DNA of 32,511 nt from Bacteroidaceae bacterium (lineage in GTDB: Bacteria > Bacteroidota > Bacteroidia > Bacteroidales > Barnesiellaceae_A): contig JAGBHF010000011.1 in the NCBI GenBank assembly GCA_017935645.1, positions 68,709 through 101,219 on the forward strand. The letters run 5' to 3'. This document shows positions 8,402-14,966 of this stretch, piece after piece. The stretch's first letter is position 1. Each line of letters begins with the position of its first letter. Made by a program: the position numbers and the translations under genes. The notes under the pieces are model-generated. The model saw nothing but the letters and a program-made list of their open reading frames with translations. It was not told where the DNA came from and did not search any database.

Positions 8402-8430
8402 AGTCCGATTGGTCTTAGACTAATTGGACT
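8402..8430 (+). repeat. Hairpin between purE and ispG
   Basis: AGTCCGATTGGTC, a TTA loop and GACTAATTGGACT form a 13-bp stem with two G-U pairs and no mismatch. The 3' arm is followed by GATTGGTATATAAC, with no T-run, so it does not look like a standard terminator. The hairpin sits 36 bases before the ispG ATG and could be a processing, attenuation or translation-control structure. Confidence 0.5.
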
Positions 8431-8465
8431 GATTGGTATATAACAAAAACGAAAATACTATTGAT

Positions 8466-10277
8466 ATGTATAATTATCGTCGTCGCAAAACCATAGAGGT
8501 GAACATTGGTAACACCCCGTTGGGTGGAGAAAATCCCATACGCATACAATCAATGACCAATACATCGACACTCGACACTCCTGCCAGTGTAGAGCAATGT
8601 GTGGCTATTATTGAGGCGGGTGCACATTATGTGCGCCTTACAGCACAAGGTATTCGCGAGGCCGAGAATTTGGCCAACATACGCCAAGCGTTGAATGATA
8701 GGGGATATAATACCCCCCTTGTTGCCGATATACACTTCAATCCGCATGCCGCCGATGTGGCCGCCGAGAATGTTGAAAAGGTGCGTATCAATCCGGGTAA
8801 CTTTGTTGACCGTATTAAGACTTTCCAACAATACAACTACACCGATGAGGAGTATGCTGTGGAGTTGCAACGCATACGTGAGCGTTTTATTCCCTTTATC
8901 AACATTTGTAAGGAGCACCACACAGCTATACGCATTGGTGTCAATCATGGCTCGTTATCGGATCGCATCATGAGTCGATATGGTGACACCCCGCAAGGTA
9001 TGGTAGAGTCGTGCTTAGAGTTCTTGCGCGTGTGTCGCGACGAGAATTTCAGCGATGTAGTCATCTCTATCAAGGCATCTAACACAGTGGTAATGGTCGA
9101 AACCGTTCGTCGCCTTATCGAAGCTATGGATGCCGAGGATATGCACTTCCCCCTACACTTGGGAGTGACAGAAGCCGGTGATAGTGAAGACGGTCGTATC
9201 AAGTCGGCAGTGGGTATAGGAACACTTTTGGCACAAGGTATAGGCGATACTATTCGGGTATCATTGAGTGAGGATCCTCAGAACGAGGTCCCTGTGGCAT
9301 TTAAGTTGGTCGATTATATTACAGCACGTGCCGGACATGCACCCATCGATGGTTGTCGTCCTGCCGATTATTCGCCCATTCAACCACAACCTCGTGCTAC
9401 CCATGCTTGCGGTATTGTAGGTGGTAGTCATGTGCCGGTGGTAGTAGGCAACGCTTGTGGTAAGCTCACGCCCGATTTTATCTATGTCGGCAAGCAAATG
9501 CCCCAAGAACAACCCCAACAACGCACTATCGTAGATGCGGCTGTGTATGCCCCCATGGAAAATGTCTATCCGCTATACAATGCCTCTCATATCGATGAAA
9601 TGTCAGCAACGAAGGTCGACATCAAGTTTGTACAGATAGACTGCTCTGAGGCAAATATGGAGTTACTGCAACGAATTGCCGGTATAGAGGGTACTGTGAT
9701 TGTCCTCACATCGCAACATATCAATCCTGTGGGCGACTGTCAAGCGGTAGTGGACCGTATGCGAGTTGCCAACATAACACTCCCTGTTATATTCCGTGCT
9801 ACATACCACGAAGATTGTGCCGAGGACTTGCAGGTAAAATCGGGAGCTGACTTGGGTGCTCTTATGCTCGACCACTATGGCGAAGGCCTTTGGTTGGAGA
9901 ATGTTGGTAGCATTGCCGCCGGTGATTGCACCGACTATGCCTTCGGTATATTGCAAGCGGCACGCTTGCGCACCAGCAAGACCGAGTATATATCTTGTCC
10001 CAGTTGCGGTCGCACACTATTCAACCTGCAACAGACCATTGCGCGTGTCAAGGCTGCCACTTCGCACCTTAAGGAACTCAAGATAGGTATCATGGGCTGT
10101 ATCGTAAACGGCCCGGGCGAAATGGCCGATGCCGACTATGGATATGTGGGTTGCGGCCCTCGTCGCATAGCCTTGTACAAGGGTAAGACTTGTATAGAAC
10201 GTAATATTCCCGAAGAAGAGGCGGTAGAGCACCTGATAAAACTTATCAAAGACAATGGCGACTGGCGCGAGGCGTAA
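8466..10277 (+). CDS. ispG: (E)-4-hydroxy-3-methylbut-2-enyl-diphosphate synthase IspG (long form)
   Basis: IspG (GcpE) reduces MEcPP to HMBPP in the MEP isoprenoid pathway. I use the ATG at 8466 (MYNYRRRKTIEV, 603 residues). An in-frame TTG at 8433 would add 11 residues unlike the family and would overlap the hairpin. The N-terminal TIM barrel starts with GGENPIRIQSMTNT. The C-terminal [4Fe-4S] ligands are C511, C514 (SCPSCGRT) and C545 (MGCIVNGPGE), with E552 as fourth ligand, spaced as in E. coli (270, 273, 305, E312). E. coli IspG has about 372 residues. The extra 230 or so lie between barrel and cluster domain, as in the long forms of Bacteroidota, Chlamydiae and plants. It depends on Fe-S assembly (compare sufB). 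Confidence 0.96.
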   Translation: MYNYRRRKTIEVNIGNTPLGGENPIRIQSMTNTSTLDTPASVEQCVAIIEAGAHYVRLTAQGIREAENLANIRQALNDRGYNTPLVADIHFNPHAADVAAENVEKVRINPGNFVDRIKTFQQYNYTDEEYAVELQRIRERFIPFINICKEHHTAIRIGVNHGSLSDRIMSRYGDTPQGMVESCLEFLRVCRDENFSDVVISIKASNTVVMVETVRRLIEAMDAEDMHFPLHLGVTEAGDSEDGRIKSAVGIGTLLAQGIGDTIRVSLSEDPQNEVPVAFKLVDYITARAGHAPIDGCRPADYSPIQPQPRATHACGIVGGSHVPVVVGNACGKLTPDFIYVGKQMPQEQPQQRTIVDAAVYAPMENVYPLYNASHIDEMSATKVDIKFVQIDCSEANMELLQRIAGIEGTVIVLTSQHINPVGDCQAVVDRMRVANITLPVIFRATYHEDCAEDLQVKSGADLGALMLDHYGEGLWLENVGSIAAGDCTDYAFGILQAARLRTSKTEYISCPSCGRTLFNLQQTIARVKAATSHLKELKIGIMGCIVNGPGEMADADYGYVGCGPRRIALYKGKTCIERNIPEEEAVEHLIKLIKDNGDWREA

Positions 10278-10314
10278 TTTATAGTCAATACATCTCACTT
10301 GATAGAGTAGAAAC

Positions 10315-10342
10315 AAAAAAAGCAGCTGACGCTGCTTTTTTT
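10315..10342. terminator. Bidirectional terminator between ispG and lrp-like gene
   Basis: The stem AAAAAAAGCAGC / GCTGCTTTTTTT with a TGAC loop has an A-run on one side and a T-run on the other, so it can terminate transcripts from both directions. It sits between the convergent ispG and Lrp/AsnC genes. Confidence 0.9.
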
Positions 10343-10359
10343 GTGTTTATTGGGTGTGA

Positions 10360-10860
10360 TTAGTTCTCGGCTTTTTTGCTTTTGCGACCGCGAGTTTTGG
10401 TTTTGTACACAACGGGTACTTTACGCTCCATACTTTGCTCGAGCGAAATGAGAGTGTCGGTAGAGATTACACCCGGGATATTCTGAATACGGCTGTTGAG
10501 CAACTCCATCAAGTGCTCGTTGTTATAGGCATATACCTTACACAATACAGTGAACGGACCGGTAGTAAAGTGGCACTCGACAATCTCTTTTATCTTTTCC
10601 AACTCGGGAAGAACGTCGCGATACATCGATGCTCTCTCAAGTCTTACACCAATATAAGTGCAAGTATGATAACCAAGAACTTTGGGGTCAACATGATAAC
10701 CCGAACCGGTAATAACATTCAAGTCAATCATGCGTTGGATGCGTTGGTGAACTGCAGCACGCGATACACCACACACGGTGGCAACATCTTTCGAGGGGAT
10801 ACGTGCATTGTGCATAATGATCTCCAAAATTCGGCGATCTAAATCATCAATTTTTTCCAT
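10360..10860 (-). CDS. Lrp/AsnC family transcriptional regulator
   Basis: This 166-residue protein has the two-domain layout of the feast/famine regulators. The N-terminal winged helix includes LDRRILEIIMHNARIPSKDVA and the recognition helix region VSRAAVHQRIQRM. The C-terminal RAM (ligand-binding, oligomerising) domain includes VECHFTTGPFTVLCKVYAYN and the NIPGVISTDTLISLE segment. A basic tail (KTKTRGRKSKK) follows. These proteins bind amino acids or similar effectors and control metabolic genes, often including their own. It is monocistronic, with a promoter at 10924-10931. The target genes cannot be inferred. Confidence 0.93.
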   Translation of the reverse strand: MEKIDDLDRRILEIIMHNARIPSKDVATVCGVSRAAVHQRIQRMIDLNVITGSGYHVDPKVLGYHTCTYIGVRLERASMYRDVLPELEKIKEIVECHFTTGPFTVLCKVYAYNNEHLMELLNSRIQNIPGVISTDTLISLEQSMERKVPVVYKTKTRGRKSKKAEN

Positions 10861-10923
10861 AATAATACCGTTTTTTATTATTGTTTTTACTAAATGTCAC
10901 ATTTGTACATGATAATTGTTTAG

Positions 10924-10931
10924 CAAAACTA
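10924..10931 (-). promoter_or_regulatory. -7 element for the lrp-like gene
   Basis: TAGTTTTG on the minus strand matches TAnnTTTG, 63 bases before the start codon. The surrounding 10861-11065 region is strongly A/T-rich. Confidence 0.5.
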
Positions 10932-11073
10932 AAAATAAAAATTGATATTGTAAAACTTTTTGTCTGTTTTTTTGTTTGTTTTTGGTAAAAAAGTTTGCAT
11001 AACCCTCTCTGTGTGTTTGTAAAGCTATATTTTGTCGATATTTTCCGAATGTAAATTTACCTGAACAGACAAA

Positions 11074-11100
11074 AAAAGGCTACTAAAATAGTAGCCTTTT
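11074..11100 (-). terminator. Terminator after the FKBP lipoprotein gene
   Basis: An 11-bp stem (AAAAGGCTACT / AGTAGCCTTTT) with a five-base loop lies 25 bases after the stop codon. Read on the minus strand, a T-run follows. Confidence 0.88.
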
Positions 11101-11124
11101 ACAGTATTGCTTGAAATTTGCCAA

Positions 11125-11997
11125 TTACTTAGCCAAGCCGATTGTTTCAACTTCGAAAACGAGTGTCGAGTTTGAAGGCATATCGGCACCTCTACCACGT
11201 ACACCGTATGCGAGGTCAGAGGGGATGTAGAGGATATACTTAGCACCGGGTGACATCAATTGGAGACCTTCGCCGAAACCGGGAACCATTTGCGATGCAA
11301 CGAATTTTACGTTGTTGCCTTGGTCGAAGATGGTATCATTGATGAATTTACCCACGTAGTTCAACTCAACGCGATCCGAAGCCTTGAAAGTCTTGCCGTT
11401 ACCCTCTTTTACAACTTTGTAGAGAAGGCCCGATTCAGTCTTTTGCACACCCTCTTCTTGCTCTCTGGCAGCAAGGAATGCCATGCCTGCCTCAAGATTG
11501 GCGATAGCCTCGGGTGTATTGGCGATAGAGTCGAGTTCGGCTTGTTCCTTAGCCTCACGAGCTGCTGCAACGATACTGTCGCATATAGTGTTGATGTTTT
11601 TCTTGTCCAATGCCAATGTTGTGTCGCCACGCAATACTTGTGCGTAAGCTGCTACAAACTTGTTGAAGTCGAGGTCGAGACCAAATTGCTCAGACATTTG
11701 CTCGAAGCTTGCTTTCATTTGTACACCATCGTTCAAACCTTTGTAGTAAGAAGTCTTGTTGTCGCTTGAATTGGCAGCCTCTTTGATACCCTTCAAGTAC
11801 ATCTCGATGTCGAGCTCGTTCAAGTCGGGATATACGCCCATAGCCTTAGCTTCGGCCAAGCGTGAGCCTTGCATTACACCTATACCATAGCTGAGTGTGT
11901 CGGCTGCAACCTCAAGAACTGCAGCGCTTTTGCTACCACATGAGCACACATTCATCATGAATGCTGCTCCCAATGCCCAAATGCATAATTTTTTCAT
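11125..11997 (-). CDS. FKBP-type peptidyl-prolyl isomerase, lipoprotein
   Basis: This 290-residue secreted isomerase starts with a lipoprotein signal (MKKLCIWALGAAFMMN) and a lipobox VCSC, which puts the lipidated cysteine at C20. An FKBP-type N-terminal dimerisation domain follows (LSYGIGVMQGSRLAEAK onward, about residues 35-160), then the catalytic FKBP domain (SDRVELNYVGKFINDTIFDQG through LVFEVETIGL). It probably helps fold periplasmic or outer-membrane proteins. It starts 16 bases after the stop of the soluble FKBP gene and shares its domain order, so the two look like a tandem pair sent to different compartments on one transcript. Confidence 0.93.
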   Translation of the reverse strand: MKKLCIWALGAAFMMNVCSCGSKSAAVLEVAADTLSYGIGVMQGSRLAEAKAMGVYPDLNELDIEMYLKGIKEAANSSDNKTSYYKGLNDGVQMKASFEQMSEQFGLDLDFNKFVAAYAQVLRGDTTLALDKKNINTICDSIVAAAREAKEQAELDSIANTPEAIANLEAGMAFLAAREQEEGVQKTESGLLYKVVKEGNGKTFKASDRVELNYVGKFINDTIFDQGNNVKFVASQMVPGFGEGLQLMSPGAKYILYIPSDLAYGVRGRGADMPSNSTLVFEVETIGLAK

Positions 11998-12013
11998 CTC
12001 TTATCCTGTATTA

Positions 12014-12604
12014 TTAGATTACTTTAATCAATTCTACTTCGAAAATAAGTGTTGCGTGGGGAGGAATAGGACCTGCACCTTGTGCACCATAGCCCAACTT
12101 TGAGGGGATGTAGAGTTTCCAACGTGAACCCTCGTTCATCAATTGAAGAGCCTCTACCCATCCGGGTATTACCTGGTTTACACCGAATACTGCAGGAGTA
12201 CCGCGTTGTACCGAGCTGTCGAATACCATACCGTCGATGAGTGTACCGTGGTAGTGGCATTGTACCTTATCGGTAGCTTTGGGTTGACGACCCTCGCCGG
12301 TAGCAAGTACTTCGTATTGCAATCCGCTGGGGAGTGTTATCACGCCTTCACGTTTAGCATTCTCGGCCAAGAAATCCTCGCCTGCCTTCAAGTTTGCCTC
12401 ACCTGCCTTTTCGGCCTCTGCTTGCAATTGTGAGAGGAACTCGTTAATGATTTGTTTTGCCTCGTCGATGCTGATAGCGGGCTCTTTAGCCTCCAATACA
12501 CTGCGTACACCTTCGGCGAAATCGTCTACTTGCAACTTGTTGATGCCTGATGCGAGGTAGCTGTAACCTACGTTCATGCCAAGTGCATAACTCAATTTAT
12601 CCAT
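12014..12604 (-). CDS. FKBP-type peptidyl-prolyl isomerase, soluble
   Basis: I take the ATG at 12604 (MDKLSYALGMNVGYS), giving 196 residues with no signal peptide. An upstream in-frame ATG at 12652 would add 16 residues but lies only 18 bases from the -7 box at 12670-12677, leaving almost no leader. The N-terminal helical FKBP_N domain covers about residues 1-95. The catalytic domain contains VQCHYHGTLIDGMVFDSS, GTPAVFGVNQVIPGWVEALQ and the GAGPIPPHATLIFEVELI ending, all characteristic of FkpA/FklB-type enzymes. It is presumably a cytoplasmic folding helper. It is the first gene of a two-gene unit with the lipoprotein FKBP. Confidence 0.93.
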   Translation of the reverse strand: MDKLSYALGMNVGYSYLASGINKLQVDDFAEGVRSVLEAKEPAISIDEAKQIINEFLSQLQAEAEKAGEANLKAGEDFLAENAKREGVITLPSGLQYEVLATGEGRQPKATDKVQCHYHGTLIDGMVFDSSVQRGTPAVFGVNQVIPGWVEALQLMNEGSRWKLYIPSKLGYGAQGAGPIPPHATLIFEVELIKVI

Positions 12605-12669
12605 AATCGTTATTTTTATTTGTTGTTTGTTTCTCTTAGTTAAAACAGTCAAGCTGTTTTTTGCGACTG

Positions 12670-12677
12670 CAAAGATA
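12670..12677 (-). promoter_or_regulatory. -7 element for the FKBP pair
   Basis: TATCTTTG on the minus strand matches TAnnTTTG. Its place argues for the start codon at 12604 rather than 12652. Confidence 0.6.
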
Positions 12678-12850
12678 TACTCTTTCGTTTACAATAGCTT
12701 ACATTGATAAGTTAAAAATAACATAAAAATAACATTCGGCTACTGTTCAATCAATTATTTTTTCGATATTTACACCGTTTACATCATTACCGAACAACTA
12801 ATGCGTGTGTGTGGTTGTGTGCAATAGCAATTAACAATAACTATAAAGCT

Positions 12851-13552
12851 ATGGGAAAGAAAAAATTGGTGATACTTACCGGTGCCGGAATGAGTGCCGA
12901 GAGTGGTATATCGACCTTTCGCGACAGCGGTGGTCTGTGGGAAAAATACAACGTCGAGGATGTTGCCTCGATAGAGGGTTGGTATCGCAATCCGGCTTTG
13001 GTTCAAGAGTTCTACAATGCACGTCGCAAGCAGTTACTTACTACCACACCCAATGCCGGACACACCGGCCTGGTAGCTCTTGAAGAGGATTTTGATGTGC
13101 ACATCATTACACAGAACGTCGACAACTTGCACGAGCGTGCCGGTAGCAGCAACGTGTTGCACCTGCATGGCGAGTTGATGAAAGTACGTTCGACACGAGT
13201 CGAAAGTCGCATCTATGAGCTTCCGGCCGACAATTGTGAGATAACCATGGAGTCGCGCGACGAGTATGGCGACACCATGCGTCCACACATCGTATTCTTT
13301 GGCGAGGCTGTGCCGATGATAGACCCGGCCATCGAGCTCACCGAGCAAGCCGATATATTTGTCGTTATAGGCACCTCACTCAACGTATATCCCGCCGCCG
13401 GACTCCTGCACTACGTGCGTCGCGGCACACCCATTTACCTCATCGACCCCAAGCCCGTCAAGGCCCCCGAAGGCATGAACATACGCTACATCGCCAAGGG
13501 TGCCTCACAAGGCGTTGCCGAACTCACAGAGCTACTGGCCGATAAGAAGTAA
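12851..13552 (+). CDS. Sir2 family NAD-dependent protein deacylase (zinc-less, class III-like)
   Basis: Sirtuins remove acyl groups from lysine using NAD. I choose the ATG at 12851 (MGKKKLVILTGAGMS, 233 residues); the in-frame GTG at 12809 would add 14 residues unlike the family. Visible motifs are GAGMSAESGISTFRDSGGLW (NAD site), TQNVDNLHERAG, the catalytic H106 in LHGEL, and GTSLNVYPAAGL. FYNARR supplies Y55 and R58, the pair that in SIRT5 and E. coli CobB recognises succinyl or malonyl lysine. The region between HGEL and RPHIVFFGE, where two CxxC pairs normally bind zinc, has a single cysteine (C129). The enzyme therefore probably has no structural zinc. It is monocistronic and ends at a hairpin shared with a tRNA gene. 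Confidence 0.94.
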   Translation: MGKKKLVILTGAGMSAESGISTFRDSGGLWEKYNVEDVASIEGWYRNPALVQEFYNARRKQLLTTTPNAGHTGLVALEEDFDVHIITQNVDNLHERAGSSNVLHLHGELMKVRSTRVESRIYELPADNCEITMESRDEYGDTMRPHIVFFGEAVPMIDPAIELTEQADIFVVIGTSLNVYPAAGLLHYVRRGTPIYLIDPKPVKAPEGMNIRYIAKGASQGVAELTELLADKK

Positions 13553-13576
13553 TAACGATTGAGTTTTTACATAAAC

Positions 13577-13613
13577 CACCGCCCTCGCCGAAACAATATC
13601 GGCGAGGGCGGTG
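13577..13613. terminator. Strong hairpin shared by the sirtuin gene and tRNA-Arg
   Basis: A perfect 14-bp GC-rich stem (CACCGCCCTCGCCG and complement) with a nine-base loop lies between convergent genes. It is followed by ATTTTA on the plus strand and GTTTAT on the minus strand. It starts only seven bases beyond the mature 3' end of the tRNA, so the tRNA precursor would carry it as a trailer. Confidence 0.87.
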
Positions 13614-13620
13614 ATTTTAG

Positions 13621-13692
13621 TACCTCCGCTGGGAATCGAACCCAAATCTACGGTTTAGGAAACCGCTATTCTATCCGTTGAACTACAGAGGC
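13621..13692 (-). tRNA. tRNA-Arg (anticodon CCU)
   Basis: The minus strand folds as a complete cloverleaf of 72 bases: acceptor GCCTCTG with CGGAGGT (two G-U pairs), D arm GTTC/GAAT, anticodon arm GCGGT-TTCCTAA-ACCGT, and T arm TTGGG-TTCGAAT-CCCAG. The anticodon is CCU, which reads the AGG arginine codon. The discriminator is A. The 3' CCA is not encoded and must be added after transcription. A -7 box lies upstream at 13711-13718. Confidence 0.95.
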
Positions 13693-13710
13693 AGTTATAT
13701 CTTTGTGGTG

Positions 13711-13718
13711 CAAATATA
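13711..13718 (-). promoter_or_regulatory. -7 element for tRNA-Arg
   Basis: TATATTTG on the minus strand is a full match to TAnnTTTG, ending 18 bases before the first base of the tRNA. This implies a short precursor leader. Confidence 0.6.
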
Positions 13719-13744
13719 CAACTTTTGTTGATGTGGTGCGATGT

Positions 13745-14854
13745 TTATTCGCCACCAAACTCCATGAGGTAGGCTTTGATGAAGTCGTCTATCTCGCCAT
13801 CCATTACGCGGTTTACGTCGGATGTTTGATAGTTGGTGCGGTGGTCTTTCACACGGCGGTCGTCGAAGACGTAGCTGCGTATCTGTGAGCCCCACTCAAT
13901 CTTTTTCTTGCCGGCCTCAATCTTGGCTTGCTCCTCCATGCGGTGCTTCAACTCTTTGTCGTAAAGTATCGAGCGCAGTTGACGCAAGGCGTTTTCTTTG
14001 TTCTTGGGTTGGTCGCGAGTCTCGGTATTCTCGATGAGGATTTCCTCTTCTTCGCCAGTGTAGGGGTCTTTGTATTGGTAACGCAGACGCACTCCCGACT
14101 CTACCTTGTTCACATTCTGACCACCGGCACCACCCGAACGGAAGGTATCCCATGAGATAAGTGCAGGGCTGATGTTTACCTCGATGGTATCATCGACAAG
14201 GGGGGTAACGAATACCGACGCAAACGAGGTCATACGCTTACCTTGTGCATTGTAGGGCGACACGCGCACGAGGCGGTGTACACCGTTCTCGCTCTTGAGG
14301 TAGCCGTAGGCAAAGTCGCCTTCGATTTGCATCGAAACAGACTTGATACCGGCTTCGTCGCCCTCGATGAGGTGGGCTATGGCCACCTTGTAGTTATTGC
14401 GCTCGGCCCAACGCATGTATAGGCGCATGAGCATCGACGACCAGTCTTGACTCTCGGTACCGCCAGCTCCTGAGTTAATCTTGAGCATTACGCTCATCTT
14501 GTCCTCCTCACGACGCAACATGTTGCGCAACTCAAGGTCTTCGATGAGTTTCATGGCGCGTTCGTAGGCGGCATCTACATCCTCTTCTTCTACGACACCT
14601 TCTTTGACAAACTCGTAGGCAAGTTGTAGCTCTTCTACAGCCTTCTCTACCTCGGTGTAGCCTTCTATCCAGAATTTTATCTCTTTGATTTTGCGCATTT
14701 GTGCCTCGGCCTTTTTCTGGTCGTTCCAGAAGTCGGGTACATGGGTGCGTAGCTCTTCCTCTTCGACTTGTATTTTCTTGCTGTCGATGTCGAGGTAGCG
14801 GTATAATGCGCTACGGCGCTCTTCGGTCTCTTTGAGTTGTTCTATAGTTATCAT
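13745..14854 (-). CDS. prfB: Peptide chain release factor 2
   Basis: RF2 ends translation at UGA and UAA codons. The 369-residue protein has the helical N-terminal domain, the decoding domain (HRLVRVSPYNAQGKRMTSF) and the catalytic SGGAGGQNVNK loop with GGQ at 244-246. The stop-codon recognition tripeptide, SPF in E. coli RF2, is SPY here (199-201). RF1 would have PxT (PVT/PAT), so RF2 is the better call. The gene is one uninterrupted frame. At Leu21-Asp22, where most prfB genes have the CTT TGA C frameshift site, it reads CTC GAC, so the usual autoregulatory frameshift is absent. The promoter is inside the terminator of the upstream acyl-CoA synthetase gene. Confidence 0.95.
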   Translation of the reverse strand: MITIEQLKETEERRSALYRYLDIDSKKIQVEEEELRTHVPDFWNDQKKAEAQMRKIKEIKFWIEGYTEVEKAVEELQLAYEFVKEGVVEEEDVDAAYERAMKLIEDLELRNMLRREEDKMSVMLKINSGAGGTESQDWSSMLMRLYMRWAERNNYKVAIAHLIEGDEAGIKSVSMQIEGDFAYGYLKSENGVHRLVRVSPYNAQGKRMTSFASVFVTPLVDDTIEVNISPALISWDTFRSGGAGGQNVNKVESGVRLRYQYKDPYTGEEEEILIENTETRDQPKNKENALRQLRSILYDKELKHRMEEQAKIEAGKKKIEWGSQIRSYVFDDRRVKDHRTNYQTSDVNRVMDGEIDDFIKAYLMEFGGE

Positions 14855-14900
14855 TGAGGATTATATGCTTAATGTTGCGGTTTTATGCCTTGTTTTCTAT

Positions 14901-14939
14901 AAAAAGCACAAGGGCGTACAAAGGTAGTACGTCCTTGTG
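14901..14939 (-). terminator. Terminator of the acyl-CoA synthetase gene
   Basis: On the minus strand a 13-bp stem (14939-14927 with 14919-14907, one G-U pair) is followed by GCTTTTTAT. Its loop carries a -7 promoter motif for prfB. Confidence 0.85.
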
Positions 14940-14951
14940 TTATTTGCCAAA
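14919..14951 (-). promoter_or_regulatory. prfB promoter, nested in a terminator
   Basis: On the minus strand TTTG (14951-14948), 21 bases, then TACCTTTG (14926-14919) match the Bacteroidota -33/-7 promoter at a standard spacing. The -7 box overlaps the loop of the terminator hairpin, so the transcript would start within the hairpin's second arm, about 55 bases before the prfB ATG. Confidence 0.7.
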
Positions 14952-14966
14952 TATTGAGCCGATTTT

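Noticed and set aside
8433..8465. Upstream TTG start for ispG
   Set aside because: The 11 added residues are unlike IspG N-termini and start next to the hairpin; the ATG at 8466 gives the standard start.
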